From a virus, in the IMG/VR virus record IMGVR_UViG_3300044641_008771, positions 1-43,288 of that record: a stretch of 43,288 nt of DNA; one strand, given 5' to 3'. Shown here piece by piece: positions 6,269 to 14,097 of the stretch. The position numbers and the translations under genes were made by a program. The notes below the pieces were generated by a model that worked only from the letters and a program-made list of their open reading frames with translations, did not search any database and had not been told where the DNA came from. How positions within the stretch are numbered: the stretch's first letter is position 1; the number at the start of each line of letters is the position of its first letter.

Positions 6269-7251
6269 TCTGGTAATGCTGCTCCCAGTATTTGGCCCCA
6301 AGTGGAGGCCTGTTCGCTCAATCGGTTGAGATCAAAACGACCACAAAACTTCAAAAACTGAGCTCCCACCATGGGGCGGTTCAGCGATTGAACTGAGTTG
6401 ATTGTTTGTTGTATTTTTTCACGAATATGATCAGGTTGAGCACTGAGATCCACCAGAACTCGGTTGCGATGATAATCATCCAGTACACGATGCTCGTTGC
6501 CCTCGTGATCCACCCAACGCTGAAGCATCAGGTTGTTCCAGGCCCAGCCCTGAATTTTACGGTCAGCAAATGCTTCAGTCAGACCCACTTTGTTTTTTGA
6601 ACCCTTGGTTCGCACGCCCGGATAGGCGCTGAACACGTTGTCAGTGGTGTCGCCGCGTATACACTTTTCAAACAGCAACCATTCAGGATCAGGTGTAGTT
6701 TTGGGCAAGCCAGTCTTGCGATCTTTCACTGGCTTGCCCAGACGATCAAAGATGCCTTCCAGAGTAATTAACTCTTCAGAAACACCATTGTACTGGCGAA
6801 CATTGGGAGCCAACAGTTGAACATAATCGCTGTCACTGCTCACAATCACATGCTGATCATTGGGTCGGGATTGAATCCATCCAGCAATGAGATCATCAGC
6901 TTCCAATGCAGAGTTTTGTAGCACAGTGACATTGGTGCGATCTCGCAGGAATGCAGCCAATGAATCGTTTGCATCCCAGAACATCTGATCTTCAGCCTGC
7001 TGGGCAGGAGTGGCTGCGTTGCGAGCATCAACACGGTTGCGTTTGTAGGGTTGATAAAAATCTTTGCGCCAGGAGCGACCCTCTAGTGCAATTACCACAT
7101 GATTGGCCCGATGTTGCCGCCAACAACTGGCAATGCTGCTCAGTGTTACGTGGATAGCCAATCCCACTTTTTCTTCTGGGGATTGAGCCTTGTGTGCTGA
7201 ATGCCGAGCACGGTAGAACGTATTTGCCAAATCTACAATCAGAAATGTCAT
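6265..7251 (-). CDS. rnh: RNase H / 5'-3' exonuclease (T4 Rnh, FEN family)
   Basis: 328 residues, close to T4 RNase H (305). It has the acidic metal-binding motifs of the FEN-1 nuclease family: FLIVDLANTFYRAR near the N-terminus (D7), NSALEADDLIAGW, IVSSDSDYVQLL, and IRGDTTDNVF before the helix-hairpin-helix region. It would remove RNA primers during lagging-strand synthesis, together with the polymerase and clamp encoded here. It is the first gene behind the best promoter in the window (TTGACA-17-TATAAT) and overlaps the following gene. Confidence 0.92.
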   Translation of the reverse strand: MTFLIVDLANTFYRARHSAHKAQSPEEKVGLAIHVTLSSIASCWRQHRANHVVIALEGRSWRKDFYQPYKRNRVDARNAATPAQQAEDQMFWDANDSLAAFLRDRTNVTVLQNSALEADDLIAGWIQSRPNDQHVIVSSDSDYVQLLAPNVRQYNGVSEELITLEGIFDRLGKPVKDRKTGLPKTTPDPEWLLFEKCIRGDTTDNVFSAYPGVRTKGSKNKVGLTEAFADRKIQGWAWNNLMLQRWVDHEGNEHRVLDDYHRNRVLVDLSAQPDHIREKIQQTINSVQSLNRPMVGAQFLKFCGRFDLNRLSEQASTWGQILGAALPE

Positions 7252-7257
7252 AAAAGT

Positions 7258-7286
7258 ATTATAGCAATTATTGATATCAATGTCAA
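7258..7286 (-). promoter_or_regulatory. Consensus sigma70 promoter for RNase H
   Basis: Minus-strand TTGACA (7281-7286), 17-nt spacer, TATAAT (7258-7263): a perfect match to both hexamers with optimal spacing, then 6 nt to the ATG at 7251 and no Shine-Dalgarno. Confidence 0.85.
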
Positions 7287-7723
7287 CCGATTTCGGTTCG
7301 GCCGTTACCTAAATCTCTACGAGTCACTCGGTTGGTGGGATCGGCTTGATCCTGCTCCCAGGTTTCATCTACAACATGCCGGCAGATACCTCTGAACCAT
7401 TGATCCACTAATTGTTCTTCAGTTTCCCCCTGATAACCACTTACCAACAGTTGTTTGATAAAGTATTCATTCCAGTCCAATTCAAAACTCCCCAGTGTGG
7501 GATTTTTGGGATCAAAGTCCAGACCCAACACATTCACATAAGGACGTTTTTCAGCAGTGGCTTGTTCTTTGGCACTCAACACCGCAGGTTCAGGTTTGGG
7601 CTTGGGAATTCGCTTGGCCCTGGGTTTGGCTGGTTTCGGTGTTTCAGCTGGAGGTCCAGGCTCAGGCAATGGCTCAGAGTTCCAGGGCCAACGTATCTGT
7701 GCAAATTTACTGAGAATGGGCAT
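7283..7723 (-). CDS. Conserved T4-like phage protein of unknown function
   Basis: 146 residues from the ATG at 7721-7723, chosen for its GGAG 8 nt upstream; the frame extends farther only into the endonuclease gene. A Pro/Lys-rich linker (about 20-55) leads into the conserved part (YVNVLGLDFDPKNPTLGSFE, then LDWNEYFIKQLLVSGY, QLVDQWFRGICRHVV). From memory this matches a widespread uncharacterised protein of marine T4-like phages. It sits directly downstream of a homing endonuclease. Confidence 0.68.
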   Translation of the reverse strand: MPILSKFAQIRWPWNSEPLPEPGPPAETPKPAKPRAKRIPKPKPEPAVLSAKEQATAEKRPYVNVLGLDFDPKNPTLGSFELDWNEYFIKQLLVSGYQGETEEQLVDQWFRGICRHVVDETWEQDQADPTNRVTRRDLGNGRTEIG

Positions 7724-7755
7724 TACCGACTCCATTTCATTATTTTTAGCATATT

Positions 7756-8513
7756 TTATAGCCCCCACTTTGTTACTAAATTGTAACCTGCTTTTTTAAT
7801 TTGATTTTCTATCAACATAGTTTTTTCGTACAAATCTTTCATTTTAACTTTAAGAATAGGGTGAATTAGTTCTGGATCAAAAGTGTAAATGCATCCATGC
7901 CAAAATTTTCCATGATATAAAAATACTGTATTTGTTTCAGGATCAAAACCATCAACGCTATACTTTATATCTTCTAACCATTTTTGCCTAACTGGTACCT
8001 CCAATGAGTCTAACCATTTTGTTTCATTTTTTGAAACGAATCTTGCTCTTCCTGCATCAAATTGCTTTTTTCTTGCAATTTTTATCATCTTTAGTCCTGC
8101 ATTACGTTTGTTTTCTTTACCACAATGAGGACATCCAACTCCGACATTTAACGAACTCATCCATTGACTAAAATATAAATTATGCTTCTTACAGAATATA
8201 TTGTGTAGTTTTCTATCATCTAATAAAAAAGAATCTTTAAAACACAATTCCTTTAAGATAGATTTATATTTTTGTTTTCTATCGTCAAGAGTAACTTTGA
8301 CTTTTCCCTTTTTTTCTTCGTGATATCCTTTTTTACAACAATGTCTATTTGGTTTAAGTAAACGATATGCGTAAATCTCATTTGTTCCATGATGTTGACA
8401 TTCAACAGTAACTTTATTCTCCACTCCTTTGTACTCGGACAAAATTTTTATCTTAGGGTTAACTTCAGCAACTTTTTTATGAACTCGTCATGAGTATAAG
8501 AACCTTTTTTCAT
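7756..8513 (-). CDS. Vsr-like (EDxHD-type) homing endonuclease, frameshifted near its start
   Basis: The body (7756-8442) has two zinc-ribbon-like segments (CQHHG...CCKKGY and CKKH...VGCPHCG). A C-terminal nuclease core follows, VDGFDPETNTVFLYHGKFWH, typical of the Vsr/PD-(D/E)xK-related homing endonucleases. The true start is the ATG at 8511-8513: residues MKKGSYTHDEFIKK from there join VAEVNPKIKILSEYKG if one A is added to the A6 run at 8473-8478. The gene is AT-rich. Its Shine-Dalgarno (AAAGGA) is locked in a 13-bp hairpin whose loop holds a late-promoter-like CTAAATA. It is a free-standing element between queE and the 146-residue protein gene. Confidence 0.8.
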
Positions 8514-8553
8514 ATCCCCATCCTTTCACAAATATTTAGTAAAGGATGGGGAT
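8514..8553 (-). promoter_or_regulatory. RBS-sequestering hairpin with late promoter in its loop
   Basis: Bases 8514-8526 and 8541-8553 form a perfect 13-bp stem with a 14-nt loop. On the minus strand the 3' arm contains the endonuclease Shine-Dalgarno AAAGGA 7 nt before its ATG, and the loop contains CTAAATA (8533-8539). It also lies 4 nt after the queE stop and could stabilise that mRNA. Confidence 0.75.
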
Positions 8554-8557
8554 ATTT

Positions 8558-9438
8558 TTACTTAGACCAACTATTTCCCCACAGATCCACATGCAGTCGA
8601 GGACTGTAGTAGTAACCACGACGCATGGCTTCTTCAGCAATATTGAACTTGTTTCCGTTGTAGATAACATCCACACCACCCACTGGCATCACATAAACAG
8701 GTCCCACGAAACCAGCAGCACGATATTCTGCCACTGCTTGATCAGCTTCAGCAAAATGTTCAGGAGAATCCACTACGAACTTCAGATAAGCAAATCCGTA
8801 ATTTTCATAGGAAGCCACAACGTCAGGTTTGATAGCATCACTCCAACTCTCACCACTTGCGCTGAGTTTGGGACTTACGCTAAACGTGAAACACGAGTCG
8901 CCTTCAAACTGACCAGTGATAAACCTGCCCAAGTCCTGATGAATTTTTTGTGTACCGTTGGTTTCAAAAGTCACATTGCGTAATCCATGCGTGTTTTCAT
9001 TGTCCAAAATCGCAGGGTACATACTCTGCCAGCCCAGCAAAGGTTCACCGCCTGTGATCACCAAATGTACATCGTTGCCATTGGGTTGAATCCATGTGTT
9101 ATTGGGTAACAGTTCGTTGAACCGCTCTCGCAATTGTTCTATTGAGTAATCTGGGCTGAGGTGGCGGAATTCTGGGTAGATACTGGCATAAGTATCACAA
9201 CCAGTACTAACCAGTGGCAAGTCATCAAACACTTTAAACTGATCAATATTTTTGATAACATCGGCTACTTCGGGATTATACTTGTCAGTTACTGGAGTAC
9301 TGCACCCAAATGACTTGCAACGAAAATTGCATCCAAAAGTTCGCATGAAGATGCTGGGCACTCCAACGTATCGGCCTTCACCTTGTAGACTAAAAAAAAA
9401 AAAATTTCCGAGACCTTAATAGTTCGGTTATTACGCAT
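8558..9438 (-). CDS. queE: 7-carboxy-7-deazaguanine synthase QueE, N-terminus out of frame at a T13 run
   Basis: This radical-SAM enzyme makes 7-carboxy-7-deazaguanine from the QueD product. The intact frame (from 9361) has FMRTFGCNFRCKSFGC with C11, C15 and C20, then VITGGEPLL (SAM-binding GGE) and FETNGTQ. The family N-terminus (EIF..SLQGEGRYVGVPS) is encoded just upstream from an ATG at 9436-9438 with an AAAGGA ribosome site. It is out of frame: a run of 13 T (minus strand; 9392-9404) has the wrong length, and 8, 11 or 14 T would be in frame. Either polymerase slippage restores the product, or it is mutated, or the run was misread. Restarting at 9361 would lose the substrate-binding SLQGEGR. 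Confidence 0.88.
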
Positions 9439-9481
9439 ATTAAATTTTTTCCTTTAGTTATGTTTCTGCTTACTATAATAA

Positions 9482-9826
9482 TTATAGCAAATTTTTAAGT
9501 TCTAAAAATTTTTTTTCATCCAAAATTACATACAAATCTTGGACCAAATGCCATTCGTATATATTGATGTTTTTGATTTTACCAGTCTTAACATGTTGAC
9601 ATTTGAACAGATATTTTTTGTTACCTAGCGACAAATGCACATTTTTGTCAAACTGATCTTGTGGGACCTGTGATCGAATCCCTGTTTGTTTATTGATTAT
9701 ATTGATCTTACCAGCACAAGGTCCAGCGTAACGTTCTTTGTTGTTTAGAACTTGATCTCTTGAAATTTGTACATATTGACCGGTTGACTTATCTAAAACT
9801 GTAGTGAGATTTTTAGTAACTCCCAC
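9482..9826 (-). CDS. Hypothetical protein with homing-endonuclease-like strand repeats
   Basis: 114 residues from a GTG at 9824-9826. The same frame is open farther upstream (FDGVRYVGVTKN) but has no good start. The sequence looks like repeats of a ~30-residue unit: RDQVLNNKERYAGPCAGKIN, then IINKQTGIRSQVPQDQF, LSLGNKKYLFKCQHVKTGK. This resembles, from memory, the 'V-D-x-x-G-x-x-x-V' repeats next to nuclease domains in phage homing endonucleases, but no nuclease domain is present. It may be a remnant. AT-rich. Confidence 0.45.
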   Translation of the reverse strand: MGVTKNLTTVLDKSTGQYVQISRDQVLNNKERYAGPCAGKINIINKQTGIRSQVPQDQFDKNVHLSLGNKKYLFKCQHVKTGKIKNINIYEWHLVQDLYVILDEKKFLELKNLL

Positions 9827-9872
9827 ATATCTTACCCCATCAAAAGGTGAAGGAGAATTTTTAATAAGAACG

Positions 9873-10109
9873 TCAAAAATGTTTAGTTGTTAACAAAAGG
9901 CCTAGCAATAGTAGCACAATGAAGAAAGCGTTTAGAAGATAAAGGCTGGGCTCGCGCATGCGCCACCCAGCCCAAATCCATCCTATACTACCCAGTATGC
10001 CCACTAGTTTGTTTAACGGAGTAACATCAAACGCAGTAAGTGTGACACCCACCGCAGTGAGAATAGTACCTAACCATTTAACATAGTTGTCTAGTTGGCT
10101 TTGTTTCAT
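9873..10109 (-). CDS. Small membrane protein
   Basis: 78 residues with two to three hydrophobic segments (WLGTILTAVGVTLTAF, LVGILGSIGWIWAGW, FFIVLLLLGLLL) and short polar ends. Its ATG comes one base after the queD stop. Likely an inner-membrane protein of a type common in T4-like aquatic phages; function unknown. Confidence 0.7.
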   Translation of the reverse strand: MKQSQLDNYVKWLGTILTAVGVTLTAFDVTPLNKLVGILGSIGWIWAGWRMREPSLYLLNAFFIVLLLLGLLLTTKHF

Positions 10110-10110
10110 A

Positions 10111-10536
10111 TCACACCGTTACAGTGGCTTTGCACTTGCGTGTTTCTTCAATGTCCACAGCAATCAATCTCACACCAGTGTCCTTCAGTTGTTCCGGGCC
10201 CACTGTTTCAATCAGATACTGTCCCATGTTTTCAGCTGTAGGATTAAACGGCACAATCACGGTGCCCTGAGGGTCCAGTTTCTTGAGTTCCAGACTCCAG
10301 GGATCCTGTTGCCACACAAGGAACTTGTGATCCCACTGTAGTTCTAGCCATTCACACAGATAATTTTTGATTGCAGAGAAATCCATTACCCGGCCCACTG
10401 TGTCCAATTTATCAGCTTCCACTGTGAAGTGGATACGATAGTTGTGGCCATGTAAGTGGGCGCATTTGGATTCATGGCCATATACTCGATGGCCGGTGGA
10501 AAAGTCGTGATAACGACTTGCAGTAATTTTAGGCAT
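10111..10536 (-). CDS. queD: 6-carboxytetrahydropterin synthase QueD
   Basis: 141 residues, usual for the family. It has the zinc and catalytic signature KCAHLHGHNYRIHFTVEA (catalytic Cys, then H-x-H-G-H), GRVMDFSAIK, WDHKFL and the C-terminal acidic DIEET motif of T-fold enzymes. It converts dihydroneopterin triphosphate to 6-carboxytetrahydropterin, the substrate of QueE. A Shine-Dalgarno AGGAGA precedes the ATG. With FolE, QueE and DpdA in the same window it points to 7-deazaguanine DNA modification. Confidence 0.92.
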   Translation of the reverse strand: MPKITASRYHDFSTGHRVYGHESKCAHLHGHNYRIHFTVEADKLDTVGRVMDFSAIKNYLCEWLELQWDHKFLVWQQDPWSLELKKLDPQGTVIVPFNPTAENMGQYLIETVGPEQLKDTGVRLIAVDIEETRKCKATVTV

Positions 10537-10617
10537 TAGTTGAATGTCTCCTATGTTAATTGTAACACGAGCAGCGGAATTTTTTAAGAGGGACGATGCC
10601 CAAAGTCCTCTTGTCTT

Positions 10618-11385
10618 TTACTTATCTTTTTCAATAATACACACAGGAATTGGTTGCATCTTGTGCTGATTCGCAGTGTGAAAGCGATTGTAAATAGTTA
10701 GCACTTCCTGTTGCCGAGGCGTGGGATTCTGAGGATTGGGATTTTCCATGGCCCACTCCAGTTCATCATAACTGGCGCAAAGTTGATCGCCGTCAGTGCG
10801 GCCATCATCCCACAACCCATCGGTGGGAGCGGCATCAATGATTCCCTGGTTCAATCCCAGCTCACGTGCTAGGGCATATACTTCACTCTTGTAGAGATCT
10901 CCAATGGGGCTGATATCCACGCCACCGTCACCCCACTTGGTGTAGAACCCCACACCAAAGTCTTCTACTCGATTACCCGTGCCCACCACAATACCTTGTT
11001 TGCTCTGAGCAATCTGATATAGAGTGATCATCCTGAAGCGGCTACGACTGTTGGCAAAGGCCAGATTGCTGGTAAATTCTGACCCCAAAGATTGCTCAAC
11101 TTCTTTAGAAAAAGAATCAAAGGCGTCAGTGAGGTTGATGTATAACCCAGTAACATTGGGATATCTGTCAGTTAACCAACTGATATGAGCTTGGGCTCTG
11201 AGATTTTCCACGACGTTTTGACGAATGGGCATACTCACGGCATAGACGGGCACTCCGGTCTGTGCGCACAAGGCGCTGACCACTGCACTGTCGATGCCTC
11301 CACTAACTCCCACGACCAGACTTTTTAGTTGATGTTTGTTGAGGTAGTCCTGAATCCAGGTCACAATCTGTGTTTGAATATTCAT
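10618..11385 (-). CDS. nadE: NAD+ synthetase (NH3-dependent type)
   Basis: 255 residues. It has the PP-loop SGGIDSAVVSAL (28-39) and the NadE hallmark VGTGNRVEDFGVGFYTKWGD followed by DISPIGDLYKSEVYALA. It adenylates and amidates deamido-NAD. No glutaminase domain is present, so ammonia is the likely donor. I considered QueC, which also has an SGG-x-DS loop, and rejected it because these motifs are NadE-specific. It may restore NAD drained by defence or by phage ADP-ribosyltransferases. Confidence 0.88.
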   Translation of the reverse strand: MNIQTQIVTWIQDYLNKHQLKSLVVGVSGGIDSAVVSALCAQTGVPVYAVSMPIRQNVVENLRAQAHISWLTDRYPNVTGLYINLTDAFDSFSKEVEQSLGSEFTSNLAFANSRSRFRMITLYQIAQSKQGIVVGTGNRVEDFGVGFYTKWGDGGVDISPIGDLYKSEVYALARELGLNQGIIDAAPTDGLWDDGRTDGDQLCASYDELEWAMENPNPQNPTPRQQEVLTIYNRFHTANQHKMQPIPVCIIEKDK

Positions 11386-11386
11386 G

Positions 11387-11755
11387 TTATTGTCCTTTTC
11401 TATAGGGTCTTATCAATGATACTACGTTACAACCGTAATGATGGGCTAGAATTTCTGCCATGCGTCTGGCGCCCACTGGGTTAAGACTATGTACTGTGGG
11501 AGGATTCACCGGCCAGCAATCGTTGGCCTCCATCCAGCGCACCACATCTAATCCAGTTTTTTCTGTATACTGTCTGGGGTTTACGTTAGAATCGTAATGT
11601 TCCCATGCGAGGTCGTGATCAAGGCTACAATTGACCACGGTATAGTTTTCTAAAATTTCAATGGCTTCGCTGTAGTCTAGTGCCACACGCCATCCTCCCA
11701 CAAACGGGCAAGGTCTTACGTCATCTAACCACAGGTTAGTTTTTGGTTTGTTCAT
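11387..11755 (-). CDS. Cyclic-phosphate-processing receiver (cREC) domain protein
   Basis: 122 residues. It shows the receiver-like fold with LWLDDVRPCP near the N-terminus, DYSEAIEIL, CSLDHDLAW, TGLDVVRWME and VHSLNPVGARRMAEIL. These are the conserved blocks of the cREC family, found in phages and bacteria and proposed to act on cyclic phosphates. It overlaps the upstream gene by 4 nt and is followed directly by nadE. The molecular role is inferred from the family only. Confidence 0.72.
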   Translation of the reverse strand: MNKPKTNLWLDDVRPCPFVGGWRVALDYSEAIEILENYTVVNCSLDHDLAWEHYDSNVNPRQYTEKTGLDVVRWMEANDCWPVNPPTVHSLNPVGARRMAEILAHHYGCNVVSLIRPYRKGQ

Positions 11756-12138
11756 ACTTTATATCCGTTCTTTTCCACCCATGCTAGCAGTTCTTTGAAG
11801 TCAACAGACAAACAATTGCTCAGAGGACTTTCCTTGTAGCGTGATTGTTTACCGTAAGGGAATCCCAACTCCAATCGTTTAAAAGGGTTTAGCAAAGTTT
11901 TAAACTGATTACGTTCGGCAGACTCCATTGCACCACAAATCAAACACTGGCGATATTCGTCGTGCCCATCGTCATAATCCCAACTATAGCTGCCCTTGTA
12001 CTCACTACAAATCACAACCACTTGTTTGTGTTTGCACTGAATCATTTGCACTGCTAGTGCAGCTGATGCTTGCTGTTTGATTTCGTCAGTTTGTTTTTTC
12101 TGTTGCCTAATGGCTTTGGCTAATTGTCTATCTGTCAT
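11752..12138 (-). CDS. Hypothetical protein with putative zinc site
   Basis: 128 residues. A basic coiled N-terminus (AKAIRQQKKQTDEIKQQA) is followed by CKHKQVV and CLICGAME, which could form a Cys/His zinc ribbon, and an acidic, aromatic stretch between them (YKGSYSWDYDDGHDEYRQ). It is first in the operon with the cREC and nadE genes. Function unknown. Confidence 0.6.
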   Translation of the reverse strand: MTDRQLAKAIRQQKKQTDEIKQQASAALAVQMIQCKHKQVVVICSEYKGSYSWDYDDGHDEYRQCLICGAMESAERNQFKTLLNPFKRLELGFPYGKQSRYKESPLSNCLSVDFKELLAWVEKNGYKV

Positions 12139-12186
12139 TTATTACTATAAGTTTAACAGTAACTCAGTATAAAGTAAAGTAATTTG

Positions 12187-12194
12187 AATAAATA
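12187..12194 (+). promoter_or_regulatory. T4-type late promoter, 5 nt before ATG
   Basis: AATAAATA on the plus strand, 5 nt before the ATG at 12200; no Shine-Dalgarno, so a leaderless late mRNA is predicted. Confidence 0.55.
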
Positions 12195-12199
12195 AACAT

Positions 12200-13381
12200 A
12201 TGCGATTCACGGAATTTTTAGCTGAACTCAGACGAAAAGAAAAACAAAAGTCACCTGAGCCCAAATATCAGGAACTGGGTCACCCTGCTGCTATTGAATA
12301 TCTCAAAGGCCGTGACCTCAGCAAATACGTGATAACTATGACTGATTTGCCCAAAGTGGGTGTTAACCCCGGATCCACATATAACACTCCCCTGGGCATC
12401 TATTTCTATCCAGCCGATTATTATGTGGTCGTGCGAGGCAGAGTGCCTTTTCAAGCTGATGCCAACTACATCAATATTCTGCAATTGACAACCAATAAAA
12501 TCTTATATCTGAATCAAATGGATACAACCTCAATGACTGCTGCGCTCGATAAACTCAAACAGTTGCCCGCAGTTAAAAACCTTTCAGCTGATCAAAATAT
12601 TGATCGGCTGATCAAAGATGCAGATCATAAGGCCAGAAAAAAATCAGAGCCAGGAAAATTTTGGTATGTGTTGTGGAAACTGAGTAACCTGCTAGCTGCA
12701 CACAACTACAAATATGCTGATGAACAAGCTCATAGTGTGTGGAATTCCTTGTTCAGGCAACTGGGGTACGACGTAGTCATTGATCAGGGCGAAAGCATCA
12801 TTCACGAAAATGAACCCAATCAGGGTTTTATAGTCAATCCACGCGGCACATATCGTTTGGAAAAAACCATCAACAATGTTGGCAGACACACATTGACTAA
12901 GAAAAAACTAGGATACGAAGAAAATTCATTAATTAAATCAGCATACAACAATAGTCAGAGAGAAGAGGCCCATCTAAAACTGGTGAACCAAGATCCATAT
13001 TTGATTAGCAAAATGAAAAACCCCAGCGAGCAAGTGCAAATTATGGCAGTATCCAAAGTTGGTGCATTGCTGAGAGATTTACTGCGAAAGAAAAAAATTG
13101 TTGTAAGTGAAAAAGTTGTACTGGCTGCATTGAACAATGATCCAGAAGCGATTCGATTTTTTTATGATCCGAAAATTAACGTACACAAAATTGTACCTAC
13201 TAGAGAAATGATCCTGCGTTCTGTGAACGAAGCCGGCTATCTGATTAGGTTTATTCCCAACCCCGATACAGAATTACAGATGGCTGCGGTTAAAAACGAT
13301 TTCCATTCCTACCTGTGGATCGAAGATCCTGACCCAGCAGTAACTGAACTGTATAACAAGCTGAAGTCTCAAAGCAAGTAA
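12200..13381 (+). CDS. Tagged repeat-containing protein (DUF4116-like units), putative internal head protein
   Basis: 393 residues. It starts MRFTEFLAELRRKEK, matching the N-terminal tag of the 25-40 kb cluster (candidate capsid-targeting sequence ending near LAE). The C-terminal part has NPSEQVQIMAVSKVGALLR and looser copies (NPDTELQMAAVKNDFHSYLW), i.e. the 22-residue unit of the large repeat protein at 32053-33819. The middle holds an unrecognised globular domain (WYVLWKLSNLLAAH, LFRQLGYDVVIDQG). It is the only plus-strand gene in the first 29 kb and has its own late promoter. Confidence 0.75.
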   Translation: MRFTEFLAELRRKEKQKSPEPKYQELGHPAAIEYLKGRDLSKYVITMTDLPKVGVNPGSTYNTPLGIYFYPADYYVVVRGRVPFQADANYINILQLTTNKILYLNQMDTTSMTAALDKLKQLPAVKNLSADQNIDRLIKDADHKARKKSEPGKFWYVLWKLSNLLAAHNYKYADEQAHSVWNSLFRQLGYDVVIDQGESIIHENEPNQGFIVNPRGTYRLEKTINNVGRHTLTKKKLGYEENSLIKSAYNNSQREEAHLKLVNQDPYLISKMKNPSEQVQIMAVSKVGALLRDLLRKKKIVVSEKVVLAALNNDPEAIRFFYDPKINVHKIVPTREMILRSVNEAGYLIRFIPNPDTELQMAAVKNDFHSYLWIEDPDPAVTELYNKLKSQSK

Positions 13382-13382
13382 T

Positions 13383-13787
13383 TTACTTTTCTGTGTCTTT
13401 TAGATAATTACCCAGCCCATTGGGTACACAGTGGCGCACACCGCCACGTGGATCTGCACAATCTCCTGTGCGACGGGGAATCAGATGCACATGTGGCCAC
13501 ATTACAGTTTGACCTGATGCAGCGCCACAATTCAACCCAATGTTGAACCCATCACAATCACCACGTTCCATCATGGCTGAGCCATGATCATAAGCAGCGC
13601 CGAACAACATATTGATAAAGCTATAACTATTCCAGGTGGGAATAAACAATATGTGCCCAGTAGTTACTGGATAACGATCAGCCACGATGCAATACAAGTG
13701 ACCAGCTTTAATCAAACGTTCACGATCCCAGGGCACGATCCCTTGATCAATGGCATCCAGCAAACTGATTTTGCCACTGTTAGGCAT
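13383..13787 (-). CDS. HIT-family hydrolase/transferase
   Basis: 134 residues. The histidine-triad region reads GQTVMWPHVHLIPRRTGD, followed by DPRGGVRHCVP as in other phage and bacterial HIT proteins; upstream blocks AGHLYCIVADRYPVTTGHIL and FNIGLNCGAASGQ fit the fold. Members hydrolyse or transfer nucleotides such as dinucleoside polyphosphates or AMP conjugates. It overlaps the upstream gene by 8 nt. Confidence 0.85.
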   Translation of the reverse strand: MPNSGKISLLDAIDQGIVPWDRERLIKAGHLYCIVADRYPVTTGHILFIPTWNSYSFINMLFGAAYDHGSAMMERGDCDGFNIGLNCGAASGQTVMWPHVHLIPRRTGDCADPRGGVRHCVPNGLGNYLKDTEK

Positions 13788-14097
13788 TAGGAACTACGCC
13801 TCGACTACGTTGTTCCAGTATCAGTGACAGCCGTTGACATTCTTCGGAATTTAGAATGATCTCTTCAAAAGCCCCAAATTGGCTGCGTTTGCCAAAAATA
13901 TAAGCAATACCAATCTTGAGTCTTTTCCAAAAAGTATGTGGAGTTAGATGAACGTGTATGTAGGTGAATTCATCATCCAGGTCATCACCAAAGAAGTCAT
14001 TGAAATAACTAATCACAAATTGATGAGTCAAATCTCCACAATCACATACAAACAGGTGATTGGGGTAATCATTAACGCCATTCTTCATTTTCATCAA
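13780..14097 (-). CDS. Conserved phage protein of unknown function
   Basis: 105 residues. FVCDCGDLTHQFVISYF and FWKRLKIGIAYIFGKRSQFG, then FEEIILNSEECQRL, match, from memory, a small uncharacterised protein common in phages. The two closely spaced cysteines could bind metal. It overlaps both neighbours. The start may be the second internal ATG (MKNGVNDYP). Confidence 0.65.
   Translation of the reverse strand: MMKMKNGVNDYPNHLFVCDCGDLTHQFVISYFNDFFGDDLDDEFTYIHVHLTPHTFWKRLKIGIAYIFGKRSQFGAFEEIILNSEECQRLSLILEQRSRGVVPNA

Noticed and set aside
10555-10617. Hairpin between queD and nadE as an intrinsic terminator
   Set aside because: The stem has a bulge and on the minus strand it is followed by A-runs rather than U-runs; support is too weak.
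10618-11385. Reading the SGG-x-DS protein as QueC, completing the preQ0 pathway
   Set aside because: Motifs after the PP-loop (GTGNRVEDFGVGFYTKWGD, SPIGDLYKSEVY) belong to NAD synthetase, and the QueC zinc cysteines are absent.
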